Positions 53,404-62,938 are shown, counted from the stretch's first letter. The stretch: DNA of 64,000 bases from Pseudomonas thivervalensis (GCF_001269655.1 NZ_LHVE01000020.1:434001-498000); one strand, 5' to 3'. The notes: generated by a model not told the origin, from the letters alone. A program made the numbers and translations.

Positions 53404-53787
53404 ATGTTCAAAGCAACTCCGAATCCCCCGCAAAACGGCCACAAATCCCGCGTCCAAGCGCAGGAAGAAAAAAAGCTCGATGACGCCGCCACCCGCGCCC
53501 TCGACTACTACCTCAACCCCAAGCCCGCCTCACCGCCCGACCCCGACAAAAACCAACTCTTCATCGTGTCCCCCCACATCGACACCGAAACCCTGCTCGC
53601 CAACGCCTCCGAAGACCTGCTCTCCATCAGCACCATCGCCGCCGACCTGGCTGACGACGTGGACGACTCACGCCGCTGCGTCGCCCTGGCGATCAGCCGC
53701 ATGGCCGATGGGGTGCAGTTGTTGGTTGAGCGGGCGTTGGATCATCTGGAAACCAAGGAGGCGGTGGCGCCCGGCGCCAAGGTGTAG
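53404..53787 (+). CDS. DUF6124 family protein
   Basis: A 127-residue protein starting MFKATPNPP, the typical opening of this Pseudomonas-specific family. It has a low-complexity acidic/proline N-terminal third, and then NASEDLLSISTIAADLADDVDDSRRCVALAISRMADGVQLLVE, a conserved helical region. No signal peptide or membrane segment is seen. ATG at 53404 has AGGAAG upstream. Family members are small, numerous per genome and of unknown function. The gene lies directly behind the structured leader. My family call is from memory of the sequence style. Confidence 0.75.
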   Translation: MFKATPNPPQNGHKSRVQAQEEKKLDDAATRALDYYLNPKPASPPDPDKNQLFIVSPHIDTETLLANASEDLLSISTIAADLADDVDDSRRCVALAISRMADGVQLLVERALDHLETKEAVAPGAKV

Positions 53788-53817
53788 AGCTTTGCATTGA
53801 TGCAGGCTGAACCGGCG

Positions 53818-53846
53818 CCATCGCGAGCAAGCTCGCTCCCACAGGG
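53818..53846. repeat. Single type A REP
   Basis: One arm with core TCGCGAGCAAGCTCGCTCCC, just past the DUF6124 stop. Confidence 0.75.
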
Positions 53847-53885
53847 TTCTGTGTCGAACCGAATCTCAAGTTCAACACCAATACA

Positions 53886-53960
53886 TTGTGGGAGCGGGGT
53901 AAGGCCGGAGAGCCAGGTCGGCTGTTAGGCCGCCTCGCGAGCAAGCTTTGCTCCCACAGG
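53886..53960. repeat. Altered type A REPIN with inserted module
   Basis: TGTGGGAGCGGGGTAAGGCC on the left and GCGAGCAAGCTTTGCTCCCA on the right enclose a module starting AGAGCCAGGTCGGCTGTTAG. The same module recurs at 53997-54027 with two substitutions. Confidence 0.7.
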
Positions 53961-53996
53961 TCCAGCTCAAACAGATCTGACGGGTGTACGACCGCA

Positions 53997-54297
53997 AGAG
54001 CCAGGTCGGCTACTAGGCCGCCTCGCGGTGGACGTTGATCTCGGGCGCCCCGTTAACCACGCTGGCCGAACGCAGGCATTGTGGAGTGGGCATCCCGGCA
54101 TGGATGCCGGGATAGCCGCGCTGGGCCATGGATGGCCCTTCGCGGCGGGCCCACGGAGCAATGCCGGAGTGAGGGCATGCCGAGCCTAAGCGAGGCACCA
54201 AGTGGTGGGGCAAAAGCGTTTTGGTTACTTTTGCGCTCTTCAAAAGTGACCCGCCGTCAGGGCGGAACCCTAAGCCGCCGTTACCGCAACAACGGAT
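53997..54297. repeat. Composite interspersed repeat, about 300 bp
   Basis: After the module AGAGCCAGGTCGGCTACTAG the element holds several hairpins: TCCCGGCAT/ATGCCGGGA around GG, GGGCCAT/ATGGCCC, and CCGCC-GTCA-GGGCGG. It also contains the phrase TTTTGGTTACTTTTGCGCTC leading to AAAAGTGACCCGCC. I recall closely similar blocks scattered in many Pseudomonas genomes. Confidence 0.6.
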
Positions 54298-54314
54298 ATG
54301 TACCCAGAAACAAC

Positions 54315-54406
54315 TGTGGGAGCGAGCTTGCTCGCGATGGCGGTGGGTCAGTCGACAGGAATGCCAACCGAACCAACGCTATCGCGAGCAAGCTCGCTCC
54401 CACAGG
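54315..54406. repeat. REPIN, type A
   Basis: Complete inverted type A arms immediately before the convergent end of tagQ. Confidence 0.9.
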
Positions 54407-54455
54407 TTTTAAAGCAGTGATCACTCCAGGGAAGTGATCAGCCGCCCTCACTCAA

Positions 54456-55397
54456 TCAGACATTCGGGCAAGGCACCGGTGCCCAGTCGCCCAGGTCCGG
54501 GTTTTTGCACATGCTGTTGACCTGAGTGGTACCCGCGCTGGCGACCTGCTTGCTCTGATCCTGCTTGGCCTTGGCATCCTGCAAGGTTTTCTCAGTGGCG
54601 ACCGCTTCTTTAGGCACGGTTGGCAGTTCTTTCTTCTTCGCCGGCTGCACTTTCTTGATTTTGGTCTTGTTGGTGGTCTGCGCCACAACTTGCGTGGTGT
54701 CGGCAGTGGCCACGGTCACCACGTCAGTACGCTGCACACCCACTTGCTGCAGGTCTTTCTCGTATGCCTGGGTGTAGTTGTTCAGGTCTTCGGACGCCTT
54801 GCCATTGACCGCGACGATCAGGTCGTTCGACTCTTTCAGGCCAGCGACGATTTCTGCCAGGCGCTTGCGGCCTTCAGTGTCGTTGACGGTCTTGGCCTTG
54901 CGATCGGCGACCAGTTTGCTGAACGCGTTCTGGTAGCACTGCTGCGAAGCCTTGGCGTAAGCAGTGCTGCGGTCGATGTCCGAAGCGCTCTTGCTGACGT
55001 CAGCAGCGTAGGAGGCGATGCGCATGTTGTCATCGGCGATCTGCTTCTGGCGCTCGGTGTAGTAACCGGCTGCACCGCCGGCCAGGGCGCCGCCCGCGGC
55101 ACCGATGGCGGCGTTGCGGCCACGGTCTTCCTTGTCGGCGGTCAGGACGCCCAGCAGCGCACCGCCGACCGCACCCACGGCCGCACCGGTAACAACCGAC
55201 TTGGTCATGTTGCCTTCGGTGGAGCGCAGGTGCTGCACCGGCTCGTAGCAGTTCGGGTAGTACTCGACCTTGGTGCTCGAGGCGACCTTGGAGGTCGGCG
55301 ACGTGGCGCAGCCGGTCAGTACGGTGCTGAAGCCGACAGCGACCATCAGCAAGTGACGCTTGGAAACCGAACCAAATGGTTTACGGGAGAAAAGCAT
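54456..55397 (-). CDS. tagQ: T6SS regulatory lipoprotein TagQ
   Basis: A 313-residue lipoprotein with lipobox VLTGC at about residues 26-30 and a glycine-zipper stretch (VVTGAAVGAVGGALLGVLTA and AAIGAAGGALAGGAAGYY). Helical sequence and a lysine-rich low-complexity C-terminal region follow. TagQ anchors TagR to the outer membrane in the H1-T6SS threonine phosphorylation pathway. It is last in the operon, 85 bases after tagR. The name rests on operon context plus length and lipoprotein character. Confidence 0.85.
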   Translation of the reverse strand: MLFSRKPFGSVSKRHLLMVAVGFSTVLTGCATSPTSKVASSTKVEYYPNCYEPVQHLRSTEGNMTKSVVTGAAVGAVGGALLGVLTADKEDRGRNAAIGAAGGALAGGAAGYYTERQKQIADDNMRIASYAADVSKSASDIDRSTAYAKASQQCYQNAFSKLVADRKAKTVNDTEGRKRLAEIVAGLKESNDLIVAVNGKASEDLNNYTQAYEKDLQQVGVQRTDVVTVATADTTQVVAQTTNKTKIKKVQPAKKKELPTVPKEAVATEKTLQDAKAKQDQSKQVASAGTTQVNSMCKNPDLGDWAPVPCPNV

Positions 55398-55482
55398 AGT
55401 TGTGTTCTCATTTAAGTGTTGACCAGCTCAGCACGGCGCTATCGCCGACTGAGTCCCTTCCAAGCTCGCTGACAACGAACAC

Positions 55483-57210
55483 TCAAGACCGCTGAGCGTT
55501 CGATGCGAGCAATTCCTTCAATATCGCCGCCGGGTCGGCTCGTTTTTGCTGACGATAATCCCCGACATGACGAACGAATAACGTTGCACGCGCCACCAGG
55601 CTCTTGCCCAGTACCGGTTTGCGCTCCAATTCTTCCTTGATGCGCTGGAACTGCGCCTGGATCACGGCATCGGTGTAGCGCGTGCCGGTGGCCAGGTTGT
55701 CGATGTAGATCGCCACCGCGCCATCCAGCGCACTGCGACCGTTGTCGATGGCCGTGGCGAACAGCTTGGCGCTGGCCTCGTCCTTGGCGTCCAAAGCGGC
55801 TTGCCGACTGTTCTGCAGATTGGTCAGGCGGATGTTGTAATTGTTGACGGTCTCGGCCACCAGGGCCGACGACTGAATCAGGTTGCCCGCCGCTTCCTCG
55901 CGCTGCTGGGCGATGAGCGAGACGTTGCGCTTGAGCTCTTCGTTGACCAGGCCCAGTTCGGCTTGCAGGCGCGGATCGACGCTGGCGGCGATGATGCTGT
56001 CCAGGCGCTTGGTCGGGTCGTCGGCATCGTCGATGGCGTCAGTCAGCGACGCGAGCCGCCCCTCCTTCTGCCATTGGGCGAACAATTCCTTGTAGCGCGA
56101 ACGCGGCGCCGACAACGCCCCGACGGCCACGCGGAAACCGGTGGTTTCGTTGCTTTGCTCAGTGCCATCGGCCGTGAACAACGGGTATTCGCGGCGCATG
56201 CCGGTGAACAGCGTGCCCTCGCCTTCCAGGTAGTTGCCGCCCTTGACCACGAAGCCGCCATAGGCGCCTTGGCGGCGACCGGCGTGCACCAATTGGAAGG
56301 ATTCCTGGACCATTTCGGCGGCGTTGCCCACCACGTCGAACAAGCCAATGGGGTTCGGCAACTTGGTGCCGATGGGCATCAGTCGCGCCGCCTGGCCGGT
56401 GCCGCCGGCGACTTGGTTGAACACCGCCCAATCGGCCAGGGGCCCGTCGCTTTCACTGCCTTCCAGGCGCCGCGGAAACAGTCGCCCTTCCAGGTCCTGA
56501 CGGCTCACGGCTTGGCCGCCACGGGCGGCGAATTCCCATTCGACTTCCGTCGGCAAGCGCACGAAGCCCAGTCCGCCGTCTTCGGTGGAAGTGCCGCGAC
56601 CGCTCACCGGCAGCAGGTCCTTGTGGTATTTCATCAGCCAGGCGCTGTACACCGCCGAGAAGCGCTCGGCCTCGAACTTCGACAGTTTCACCTTGGGCAA
56701 ACGCCCCGCCACGCCTTGGGGCAACTCGGCTTGCAAGGCTTCGCAGGCCGGGGCCGGCTCACCACTGGCAAGCGATTGCGCCTGGGCCATGACCTGGGCG
56801 TATTGCCGGGCCGTGACCTCGTACTTGCCGATGAAATACAGCATCGGCTTGAGCGGCGTCTTGGCGTCGGTCTTGGGCATCAACGGCGTGATGGTCGTGT
56901 TCCAATCCTTGGGCAGGTCCTTGAGGGTGAACTGGCCGTTGATGAAGTCGCGCCGGTAACCGGAAATGAACGACTGTTGATAGCCCGCCTCGCCTTCGCT
57001 GAACGGGTAACCGAGACTGATCTCGCGGTCGTCCAGGGTGCCCTGGGCGAGGATGTAGACGTAGCGGAACACCATCTGGCCTTCGCACGGCAGCGGCAGG
57101 CTGACGTCGTCGGGCAACGGCTTGGGGTTGTCCAGCTTGTCCGTGCCTTCATCTGCCCAGACCAAACCGGCGAGGCTCAGCGCCACGGCGGCGCCCAATA
57201 ACTTATACAT
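55483..57210 (-). CDS. tagR: T6SS regulatory protein TagR (FGE-sulfatase domain)
   Basis: A 575-residue periplasmic protein with a cleavable signal peptide (residues 1-18, ending GLVWA). A formylglycine-generating-enzyme-like domain follows (about 130-400, including RLPTEVEWEFAARGG and GNAAEMVQESFQLVHAGRR), then a long helical C-terminal region. TagR stimulates PpkA kinase activity from the periplasmic side. Start ATG 57210 overlaps the tagS stop by eight bases. Confidence 0.88.
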   Translation of the reverse strand: MYKLLGAAVALSLAGLVWADEGTDKLDNPKPLPDDVSLPLPCEGQMVFRYVYILAQGTLDDREISLGYPFSEGEAGYQQSFISGYRRDFINGQFTLKDLPKDWNTTITPLMPKTDAKTPLKPMLYFIGKYEVTARQYAQVMAQAQSLASGEPAPACEALQAELPQGVAGRLPKVKLSKFEAERFSAVYSAWLMKYHKDLLPVSGRGTSTEDGGLGFVRLPTEVEWEFAARGGQAVSRQDLEGRLFPRRLEGSESDGPLADWAVFNQVAGGTGQAARLMPIGTKLPNPIGLFDVVGNAAEMVQESFQLVHAGRRQGAYGGFVVKGGNYLEGEGTLFTGMRREYPLFTADGTEQSNETTGFRVAVGALSAPRSRYKELFAQWQKEGRLASLTDAIDDADDPTKRLDSIIAASVDPRLQAELGLVNEELKRNVSLIAQQREEAAGNLIQSSALVAETVNNYNIRLTNLQNSRQAALDAKDEASAKLFATAIDNGRSALDGAVAIYIDNLATGTRYTDAVIQAQFQRIKEELERKPVLGKSLVARATLFVRHVGDYRQQKRADPAAILKELLASNAQRS

Positions 57211-58399
57211 CGCGAATTCCTTCACACGCCTGGATGCGCGCCACCCGCCAACCACCGCAAGCCGCCGCGACGGCGCTGACGCCGAGCACGGCCACCAGGG
57301 CCAAGGTGTAGTGACGCACCAACAGATGACTGGCGTATTCGCCGGGCATCTGTGCAAATAAATAATTCAGGCCCGACTGCGCCAGGCCATACAGGCCGGC
57401 ACTCAACAGGGCCGCAAACGTGGCGCTGTAGAGCGCCTGCAACACCACGAACAGCAACAGCGCCGCGGTGGAAACCCCCAGCAGGCGCAACACCGACAGC
57501 TCCCGGCGCTTACGCTCGACCGCCGCCAGGGCGCCGGCAAAGATCGCCGCGAACGCACCGGCCAAGGCCAACCCGGCGATGATCCAGAACACGATCGACA
57601 GATTGCGGCTCAGCGATTGCACCTGTGCGATGGTCTGGGCCTGGGTCGACACCAGCAGGTTCTGCCCGGCGAAATACTGCCGCAACGGCTCGACGTCGCC
57701 GAGGCTGCGGGCGTACAAGCGAAACGCCGGATACACGCGCTGTCCGGCCTCGCCCACCGTATCGCCCGGCCAGCCGAACGCGGGCACGGCACGGCCGTCG
57801 CGGTAATCCTCGGCGGCCTCCAGCAACGCCAACGGCGCAAACAGGCCGTCCCGGACGAAGGCTTCCAGTGGCAGCACCTGCAACACCTGCACACGAGTGC
57901 GCTGGGCCTCGCTGCGACCGGCCACCTGCCGGCCGAAACTGGCCTGCAACCAATCGCCGGCCTTGGCCCCGAGCTTTTCAGCGGCGGTCTGGCTGAGCAC
58001 CACTTGATCCAGGCCTTGCGGCACCGGCAGGTGATCGAACAAGGGATCGTTGGCCGCGGTGGGAATCATCTCGACCGTAACGACCGACGCTTCGCCACTC
58101 AAATCCGCCGTCGCAGCGATCTGCCGGGTGCGCGGCAAGGCAAAGGCCACGTCGCCGCGCTGGCTCAATTGGTCGATGAATTCGGCACTGAAGCGACCGC
58201 CGCCCAAGGGGATGATTTCCCGGGTGGCCGGGTCGTTCTGCAGGCGTTCGGTGAGGCTGCTGACCAGGCCGAACTTCAGGCCGAACAGCACCAGCAACGG
58301 CGCCACCACCGCCACCAACGCCAGCACCGAGCAGGCCGACAGCCAGGCATCGTTGCGGTAATCCTGCCAGGCCAGGGAAGCCACCAGCGCGCCGCGCAT
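57203..58399 (-). CDS. tagS: T6SS regulatory ABC permease TagS
   Basis: A 398-residue inner-membrane protein with one N-terminal helix (about 20-45), a large periplasmic domain, and three C-terminal helices (about 275-300, 325-350 and 370-390). This is the FtsX/LolC-type MacB permease topology. With TagT it forms an ABC complex that acts upstream of PpkA. ATG at 58399 overlaps the tagT stop by one base (TGATG). Confidence 0.88.
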   Translation of the reverse strand: MRGALVASLAWQDYRNDAWLSACSVLALVAVVAPLLVLFGLKFGLVSSLTERLQNDPATREIIPLGGGRFSAEFIDQLSQRGDVAFALPRTRQIAATADLSGEASVVTVEMIPTAANDPLFDHLPVPQGLDQVVLSQTAAEKLGAKAGDWLQASFGRQVAGRSEAQRTRVQVLQVLPLEAFVRDGLFAPLALLEAAEDYRDGRAVPAFGWPGDTVGEAGQRVYPAFRLYARSLGDVEPLRQYFAGQNLLVSTQAQTIAQVQSLSRNLSIVFWIIAGLALAGAFAAIFAGALAAVERKRRELSVLRLLGVSTAALLLFVVLQALYSATFAALLSAGLYGLAQSGLNYLFAQMPGEYASHLLVRHYTLALVAVLGVSAVAAACGGWRVARIQACEGIRDV

Positions 58400-59115
58400 C
58401 AGCAAGCCTCCCCGAGGGTGGCGGTGACACCGCCGTCGACGTCGCGACGGCAACTGATGCGGCGCACCTGCAAACCGCTGGCGCGGGCCAGCGCTTCGTC
58501 GTGGGTCGCGACCACGCAGCAGACGCCGTGCTCGCGGGCTTGGGCCACCAGCAACTGCATGACGCGCTCAGCGTTGAGCGGGTCGAGGGCGGCGGTCGGT
58601 TCATCGGCCAGCAGCAGGCGCGGCCCATGGGCCAACGCCCGGGCACAACTGACCCGCTGGCGCTGGCCGACGGATAAGTCCGCCGGCTTCTTGTCCAGTT
58701 GATCGGCGATGTCCAACTGCCCAGCCAGGCGCGTCACGCTTGCGTCATCCTTCAAGCCCAGCAATTTGCGCGACAACGCGATGTTGCCGCGCACATCCAG
58801 GAAGCCCAACAGGCCGCCGGTTTGCAAAACATAACCCAGGTAACGGCTGCGCAGCTCGGCCAAGGTGCCCTGTTGCGACGCACGCCACAATTTGGCGACG
58901 TCCAGCGGCGTGTCGGCGGGCGTGAAGTCGAATTGCCCGGCCTGGTCCGGCGCCAACACCAGCGCCAGCAAATCCAGCAAGGTACTCTTGCCACAACCGC
59001 TGGGGCCGACCACCGCCAGTTGTTCACCGCCGCGCAAATGCAGCCGTGGAATCACCAGGCTGTAGCGCTGGCTGCCGGCGCCCCGGCTTTTGTGCACGGC
59101 GTTCAGGGTCAGCAT
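58399..59115 (-). CDS. tagT: T6SS regulatory ABC ATPase TagT
   Basis: A 238-residue ABC ATPase: Walker A GPSGCGKST at 37-45, signature LSVGQRQRV, Walker B LLLADEPTAALD and a switch histidine in VVATHDE. It is the LolD/MacB-like partner of TagS in the T6SS phosphorylation pathway. ATG at 59115 overlaps the ppkA stop (TGATG). An upstream in-frame extension is rejected as it covers the ppkA C-terminus. Confidence 0.9.
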   Translation of the reverse strand: MLTLNAVHKSRGAGSQRYSLVIPRLHLRGGEQLAVVGPSGCGKSTLLDLLALVLAPDQAGQFDFTPADTPLDVAKLWRASQQGTLAELRSRYLGYVLQTGGLLGFLDVRGNIALSRKLLGLKDDASVTRLAGQLDIADQLDKKPADLSVGQRQRVSCARALAHGPRLLLADEPTAALDPLNAERVMQLLVAQAREHGVCCVVATHDEALARASGLQVRRISCRRDVDGGVTATLGEAC

Positions 59116-62100
59116 CACGGCAGCGTCGACAACGGAACGCGGTACAAGGCGTCGCCCGGCTCGGCGTCGCCGAAGCGCACCCAATTGGCGAGGTCGTTGT
59201 GGAAGGTTTCGTAGAGACGGATTTTCGAATCCAGCTCGTCGATGAAGTCTTCCTGCTCGGCCACGCTCAAAGACAGCCACAAGTCCTGGGTCATGTTCAG
59301 CGACTTGCTGCGGTACGGCAGCCCTTCGAGGTACTCGCCGAGAATCCCGCCATCCGCGAGGTTGCCGCCCTTGCGCAGGGCCGATGGGTCACGGCTCATG
59401 TAGGCACTGGCACTGGCGATTTCCTGGAAGAAATCCTTGGGCGAGCTCTGGGTCTTGCGGGCCGCGTCGACGATCAGCTTCAGCGACTGCTGCAGGTCGT
59501 TGAGTTGCAGCTTGGTCAGCATCACGCAGACCTGGAACGCCGGCAGCGCCGGGTTGGTCAGGTCGCGGTCGGCGGTCCAGGCACTGACCAGTTGCGGCGC
59601 CTGGCTGGCGGATTTACGCCCAAGGAAATCCATGTGCATCGCGTAGCCGACCGCGGCCGATTTGTCGGCCAGGCTTGGCGCGGCACTGAGCAGCGGCACG
59701 CTTTGCGCCTTGTTGCCGCGCACCTGATGGACCAAGTCGGCGAACACCGAACCGATCTCGTCGACGCGCTCGCCGAACTTGCGCACATCAGCGCCCGGCA
59801 CCGGAATATACAGGTCGCCAATCTGCGGGTTGGCGTCGGCGGTCAAGGTGCGGTACTGGCTCTGGGCGCCAGCGTGGGTTTTCTTGCCGGCGTCGCTGAG
59901 CAGGTGCAGCGCGTAGATCTTGATCTGCTTGCCCAGCGCTGCCTGGCGCACTTCGGCCTCGTTCATTTGCGTGGCGGCAAACGGGTCGTTCTTGCGCAGG
60001 GCGCCGGCGTCGGTGACCAACAGGATCAAGCGTCCGCCGTAACCAGACCAGTCCATGCCTTCGACGGCTTCCATGACCCCGGCGAATGCATCTTCGTTGA
60101 ACGAATGGCTGGACACCGTCGAGGCCTTGACCTGCCGCGCCAGCTCCATGAAGCGCTGCGGGTCGCGGCCCTGTTCGAGGGTGATCAAGGTCTTGGCCAC
60201 GTATTCCAGGCCCGGGGTTTTCTTGATGCTGCTGCGGAAACCCACCATGCCGAAGCTGACACTGTCCAACTCGCCGCGCTCGGCGATGCGGGTTTGCAGT
60301 TCGTGGACCACGTCGCGGACCTGGTCGATGTAGGGTTGCATCGACACCGTGGTGTCCACCACCAGCACCACGGCGGTGCGGAACGCGTCGGCGTTGGCGG
60401 TGGTGATCGGCGTGTTGTTGTTCGAAGCCCTGGGTGTGTTGCCTGGGTCGATGGAGGCGACATTCAGCAACTGCACCGGCTGGCCGTTTTCATCGAGGCT
60501 CTCGCGGGAATCGAAGATCGGCAACAGGTAGAACTGGCTCTGGGGCACGGCACTGGCGGCCGGCTCCAGGGCCAGCACTTGCTGGTCTTCCTGGGGGCTC
60601 TGCTGGGCCTTGAGCAGCACGTTCTTGGCCGCCGAAGGGTTAGCCAGGAGCTTTTCCACCTCGCCAGGCTGACGCAGGAACATCACCGGCGCACGACCGG
60701 AACGCTCGGTGAACTTGAGCACCAGGCTTTGCTTCCAGTCGCTGACCTGGGTGGCGGGCAACCAGCCGTCGCTGCGCCCGTCGGTGGCCGCGCCGACCCG
60801 TACCCAGGCGCTGCCATCGACGTCCTTGCGCTGATACACATACAACACCGAAAACGCTGGCAGTGCCTTGCCCACTGCGGCACCCGGCGCCTCGGCGAGT
60901 TTCGCCCCCGGTTTGCTGAGCACGCGCTGGAACAGGGTTTTCTTGCCGGCCATCAACAGCGGACGCTGGCCGCCGTCGGCCTCGGTCGCCACAGGCGGCT
61001 GAGCCGGCGGTGCAACGGGTGGTTTGACCGCTGGCACTTCCGGGGCCTTCGGCGGCGACACTTGCGGTGGCTTGACCGAGGTGGTCGTGGCCACGGGCGT
61101 TTTTACGTCTTTGCCATCGTCACCGGCCAACCACCAATAACCCGCGCCGCCCAAGGCCAGTGCCACGGCGACCGCAACGGCGGCCAGGGCGAACACCGGC
61201 CCCTTGCGCTGCTCCGACACCGTCGACTGAGGCGCCGGTTTTGCTGGCGGCGGGACAGGCTTGGGCTGCGGTTGCGGCGGCGAGTAAGCCGGGCCGCTGG
61301 GAATGTCGATGGACATGGGCGTCAAGCCCGCCAAGTCATCCACCGGTGGCGGCGTGGCCGGCAGTTCAAACGACAACGGCCGGATCAGCGTCGCTTCCGC
61401 CGATGCTTCAGGCAGGTTATCCAGCGCCCGCAGCAGCGCCGCCGCATCCGGGAAACGCTCCGCCGGATCCTTCGCCAGCAGCTTGCGCAACACGTCCTGG
61501 TAACGGCCGTGGTGCATTGGCAATTCCGGCAACGGTTCGGTCAGGTGCGCCAGGGCCGTGGACAGTGCGTCGTTGCCGGTGTACGGCAGCTTGCCGACGA
61601 GGATTTCGTAGAGGACTACGCCCAGGGCGTACAGGTCGGCGCGGCCGTCGATGTCCTGCCCGCGCGCCTGTTCCGGGCTCATGTAGCTGGGCGTGCCGAC
61701 CGCGAAACCGGCCTGGGTGAACTGGGTGCGGTCGTCCAGGGACTTGGCGATGCCGAAGTCCGAGAGCACCGCCGTACCGTCGGCGCGGAACAGGATGTTG
61801 GCCGGCTTGACGTCACGGTGCACCAGCCCCAAGCCGTGGGCATAACCCAGGGCCGAGGCGATCTGGCGGATGTAGGTCAGGCCTTGCTCCGGCGTCAGGC
61901 CCGCGGCGATGCGTTCCTTGAGCGTGCCGTTGGGCAGGTATTCCATCGCCATGTAATACAGCTCACCGACGTTGCCGATGTCATGGATGGTGACGGTGTG
62001 CGGGTGCGACAAGCGCGCCAGGGTCTTGCCTTCGCGCAAAAAACGCTCGCAAAACGTCGGGTCGGCGGCCAGGGCTGCCGCCATGACTTTCAACGCGACC

Positions 62101-62210
62101 TTGCGTTCCAGCGAACGCTGGGTCGCCAGGTACACGCTGGCCATCGCGCCTTCACCGATCGGCCCTTCGATGTCGTAGCCGGGGATGACAATGTTCAGGG
62201 TCAAGCTCAT
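59115..62210 (-). CDS. ppkA: T6SS serine/threonine kinase PpkA
   Basis: A 1031-residue transmembrane Hanks-type kinase. The kinase domain (about 10-265) keeps the glycine loop GEGAMASVY, Lys41, HRDVKPAN (Asp133) and DFG at 151-153. A proline-rich linker, a single transmembrane helix (about 339-361) and a periplasmic part follow; a von Willebrand A-type domain begins near 610 with the metal-site motif DTTVS at 619-623. PpkA phosphorylates the FHA scaffold Fha1 to trigger T6SS assembly. Overlaps pppA by four bases. Confidence 0.95.
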   Translation of the reverse strand: MSLTLNIVIPGYDIEGPIGEGAMASVYLATQRSLERKVALKVMAAALAADPTFCERFLREGKTLARLSHPHTVTIHDIGNVGELYYMAMEYLPNGTLKERIAAGLTPEQGLTYIRQIASALGYAHGLGLVHRDVKPANILFRADGTAVLSDFGIAKSLDDRTQFTQAGFAVGTPSYMSPEQARGQDIDGRADLYALGVVLYEILVGKLPYTGNDALSTALAHLTEPLPELPMHHGRYQDVLRKLLAKDPAERFPDAAALLRALDNLPEASAEATLIRPLSFELPATPPPVDDLAGLTPMSIDIPSGPAYSPPQPQPKPVPPPAKPAPQSTVSEQRKGPVFALAAVAVAVALALGGAGYWWLAGDDGKDVKTPVATTTSVKPPQVSPPKAPEVPAVKPPVAPPAQPPVATEADGGQRPLLMAGKKTLFQRVLSKPGAKLAEAPGAAVGKALPAFSVLYVYQRKDVDGSAWVRVGAATDGRSDGWLPATQVSDWKQSLVLKFTERSGRAPVMFLRQPGEVEKLLANPSAAKNVLLKAQQSPQEDQQVLALEPAASAVPQSQFYLLPIFDSRESLDENGQPVQLLNVASIDPGNTPRASNNNTPITTANADAFRTAVVLVVDTTVSMQPYIDQVRDVVHELQTRIAERGELDSVSFGMVGFRSSIKKTPGLEYVAKTLITLEQGRDPQRFMELARQVKASTVSSHSFNEDAFAGVMEAVEGMDWSGYGGRLILLVTDAGALRKNDPFAATQMNEAEVRQAALGKQIKIYALHLLSDAGKKTHAGAQSQYRTLTADANPQIGDLYIPVPGADVRKFGERVDEIGSVFADLVHQVRGNKAQSVPLLSAAPSLADKSAAVGYAMHMDFLGRKSASQAPQLVSAWTADRDLTNPALPAFQVCVMLTKLQLNDLQQSLKLIVDAARKTQSSPKDFFQEIASASAYMSRDPSALRKGGNLADGGILGEYLEGLPYRSKSLNMTQDLWLSLSVAEQEDFIDELDSKIRLYETFHNDLANWVRFGDAEPGDALYRVPLSTLP

Positions 62211-62938
62211 GACGGCACCTTCACGACCACCACGGTGATGTTGTCCGGCGCGCCACGCATCAGGCCCAGGGACACCAGGCTGCTGGCGATCTCGCCGGGC
62301 TCGTCGTGGCTCAATACTTCGCGGATTTCATCGTCCTCGACGGTCTTGGTCAGCCCGTCGCTGCACAACAGGTAGCTGTCGCCGGGCACCAGCAGCAGTT
62401 CGGTCAGCGCCAGGTTCAGTTGCGCCTCGACACCAATGGCCCGGGTGACGATGTTGGCCCGTGGATGCACGCGCGCCTCGGCTTCGCTGAGCAGGCCGCT
62501 GTCCTGCAAGTCCTGGACGTAGCTGTGGTCCCGGGAAATGCCTTCGAGCACGCCGTCGCGCAGGCGATACAAGCGACTGTCACCGGCCCATAGGCACATG
62601 CCGCGCAGGTCGCGGGCGGCCAACACCACCACGGTGCTGCCCATCATCGTCACGCCACGGTTGGCGGTTTCCTCGCGCACGGCGGCGTTGACCCGCAGCA
62701 GGTCGCTTTGCAGCGCCGCGACGTACTCGTCCAGCGAACGCCCCACGGCAATACCGCGCAGGCTGTCGACGATCAGGCTACTGACGTAGTCGCCCGCCGC
62801 GTGCCCGCCCATGCCGTCGGCCACCACCCAGAGGCCGTTTTCCGGCAGGTCCAGGCAGGCGTCTTCGTTGACCTGACGGACCATCCCGACATGGCTCTTG
62901 CTTGCAGACTTGATTGCTTTTCCGGCACTTGGACGCAT
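62207..62938 (-). CDS. pppA: T6SS PP2C-type phosphatase PppA
   Basis: A 243-residue PPM/PP2C phosphatase with metal-binding motifs VNEDA (Asp26) and ADGMGGHAAGDYVS (Asp41), and the later SDGLTKTVEDDE. It dephosphorylates Fha1, opposing PpkA. Its start directly abuts the tagF stop and its stop overlaps ppkA, so all four genes are translationally coupled. Confidence 0.95.
   Translation of the reverse strand: MRPSAGKAIKSASKSHVGMVRQVNEDACLDLPENGLWVVADGMGGHAAGDYVSSLIVDSLRGIAVGRSLDEYVAALQSDLLRVNAAVREETANRGVTMMGSTVVVLAARDLRGMCLWAGDSRLYRLRDGVLEGISRDHSYVQDLQDSGLLSEAEARVHPRANIVTRAIGVEAQLNLALTELLLVPGDSYLLCSDGLTKTVEDDEIREVLSHDEPGEIASSLVSLGLMRGAPDNITVVVVKVPS

Larger units (their letters stand above)
53788..54455. 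other. Repeat-rich intergenic region between DUF6124 and tagQ
   Basis: This 668-base convergent gap is largely repeats: a single type A REP (53818-53846), a type A pair with an inserted module (53886-53960), a long composite element (53997-54297) and a full type A REPIN (54315-54406). No gene is supported. Confidence 0.8.

Noticed and set aside
53190..53800. Three short overlapping frames across the DUF6124 leader
   Set aside because: All three frames are open only because stops happen to be absent; none shows a start signal stronger than that of the DUF6124 gene, and hairpins explain the sequence better.
59046..62375. Open frame of 1109 codons on the plus strand opposite ppkA
   Set aside because: It is fully antisense to an intact kinase with all motifs, has no recognisable domain, and is explained by third-position G/C bias.
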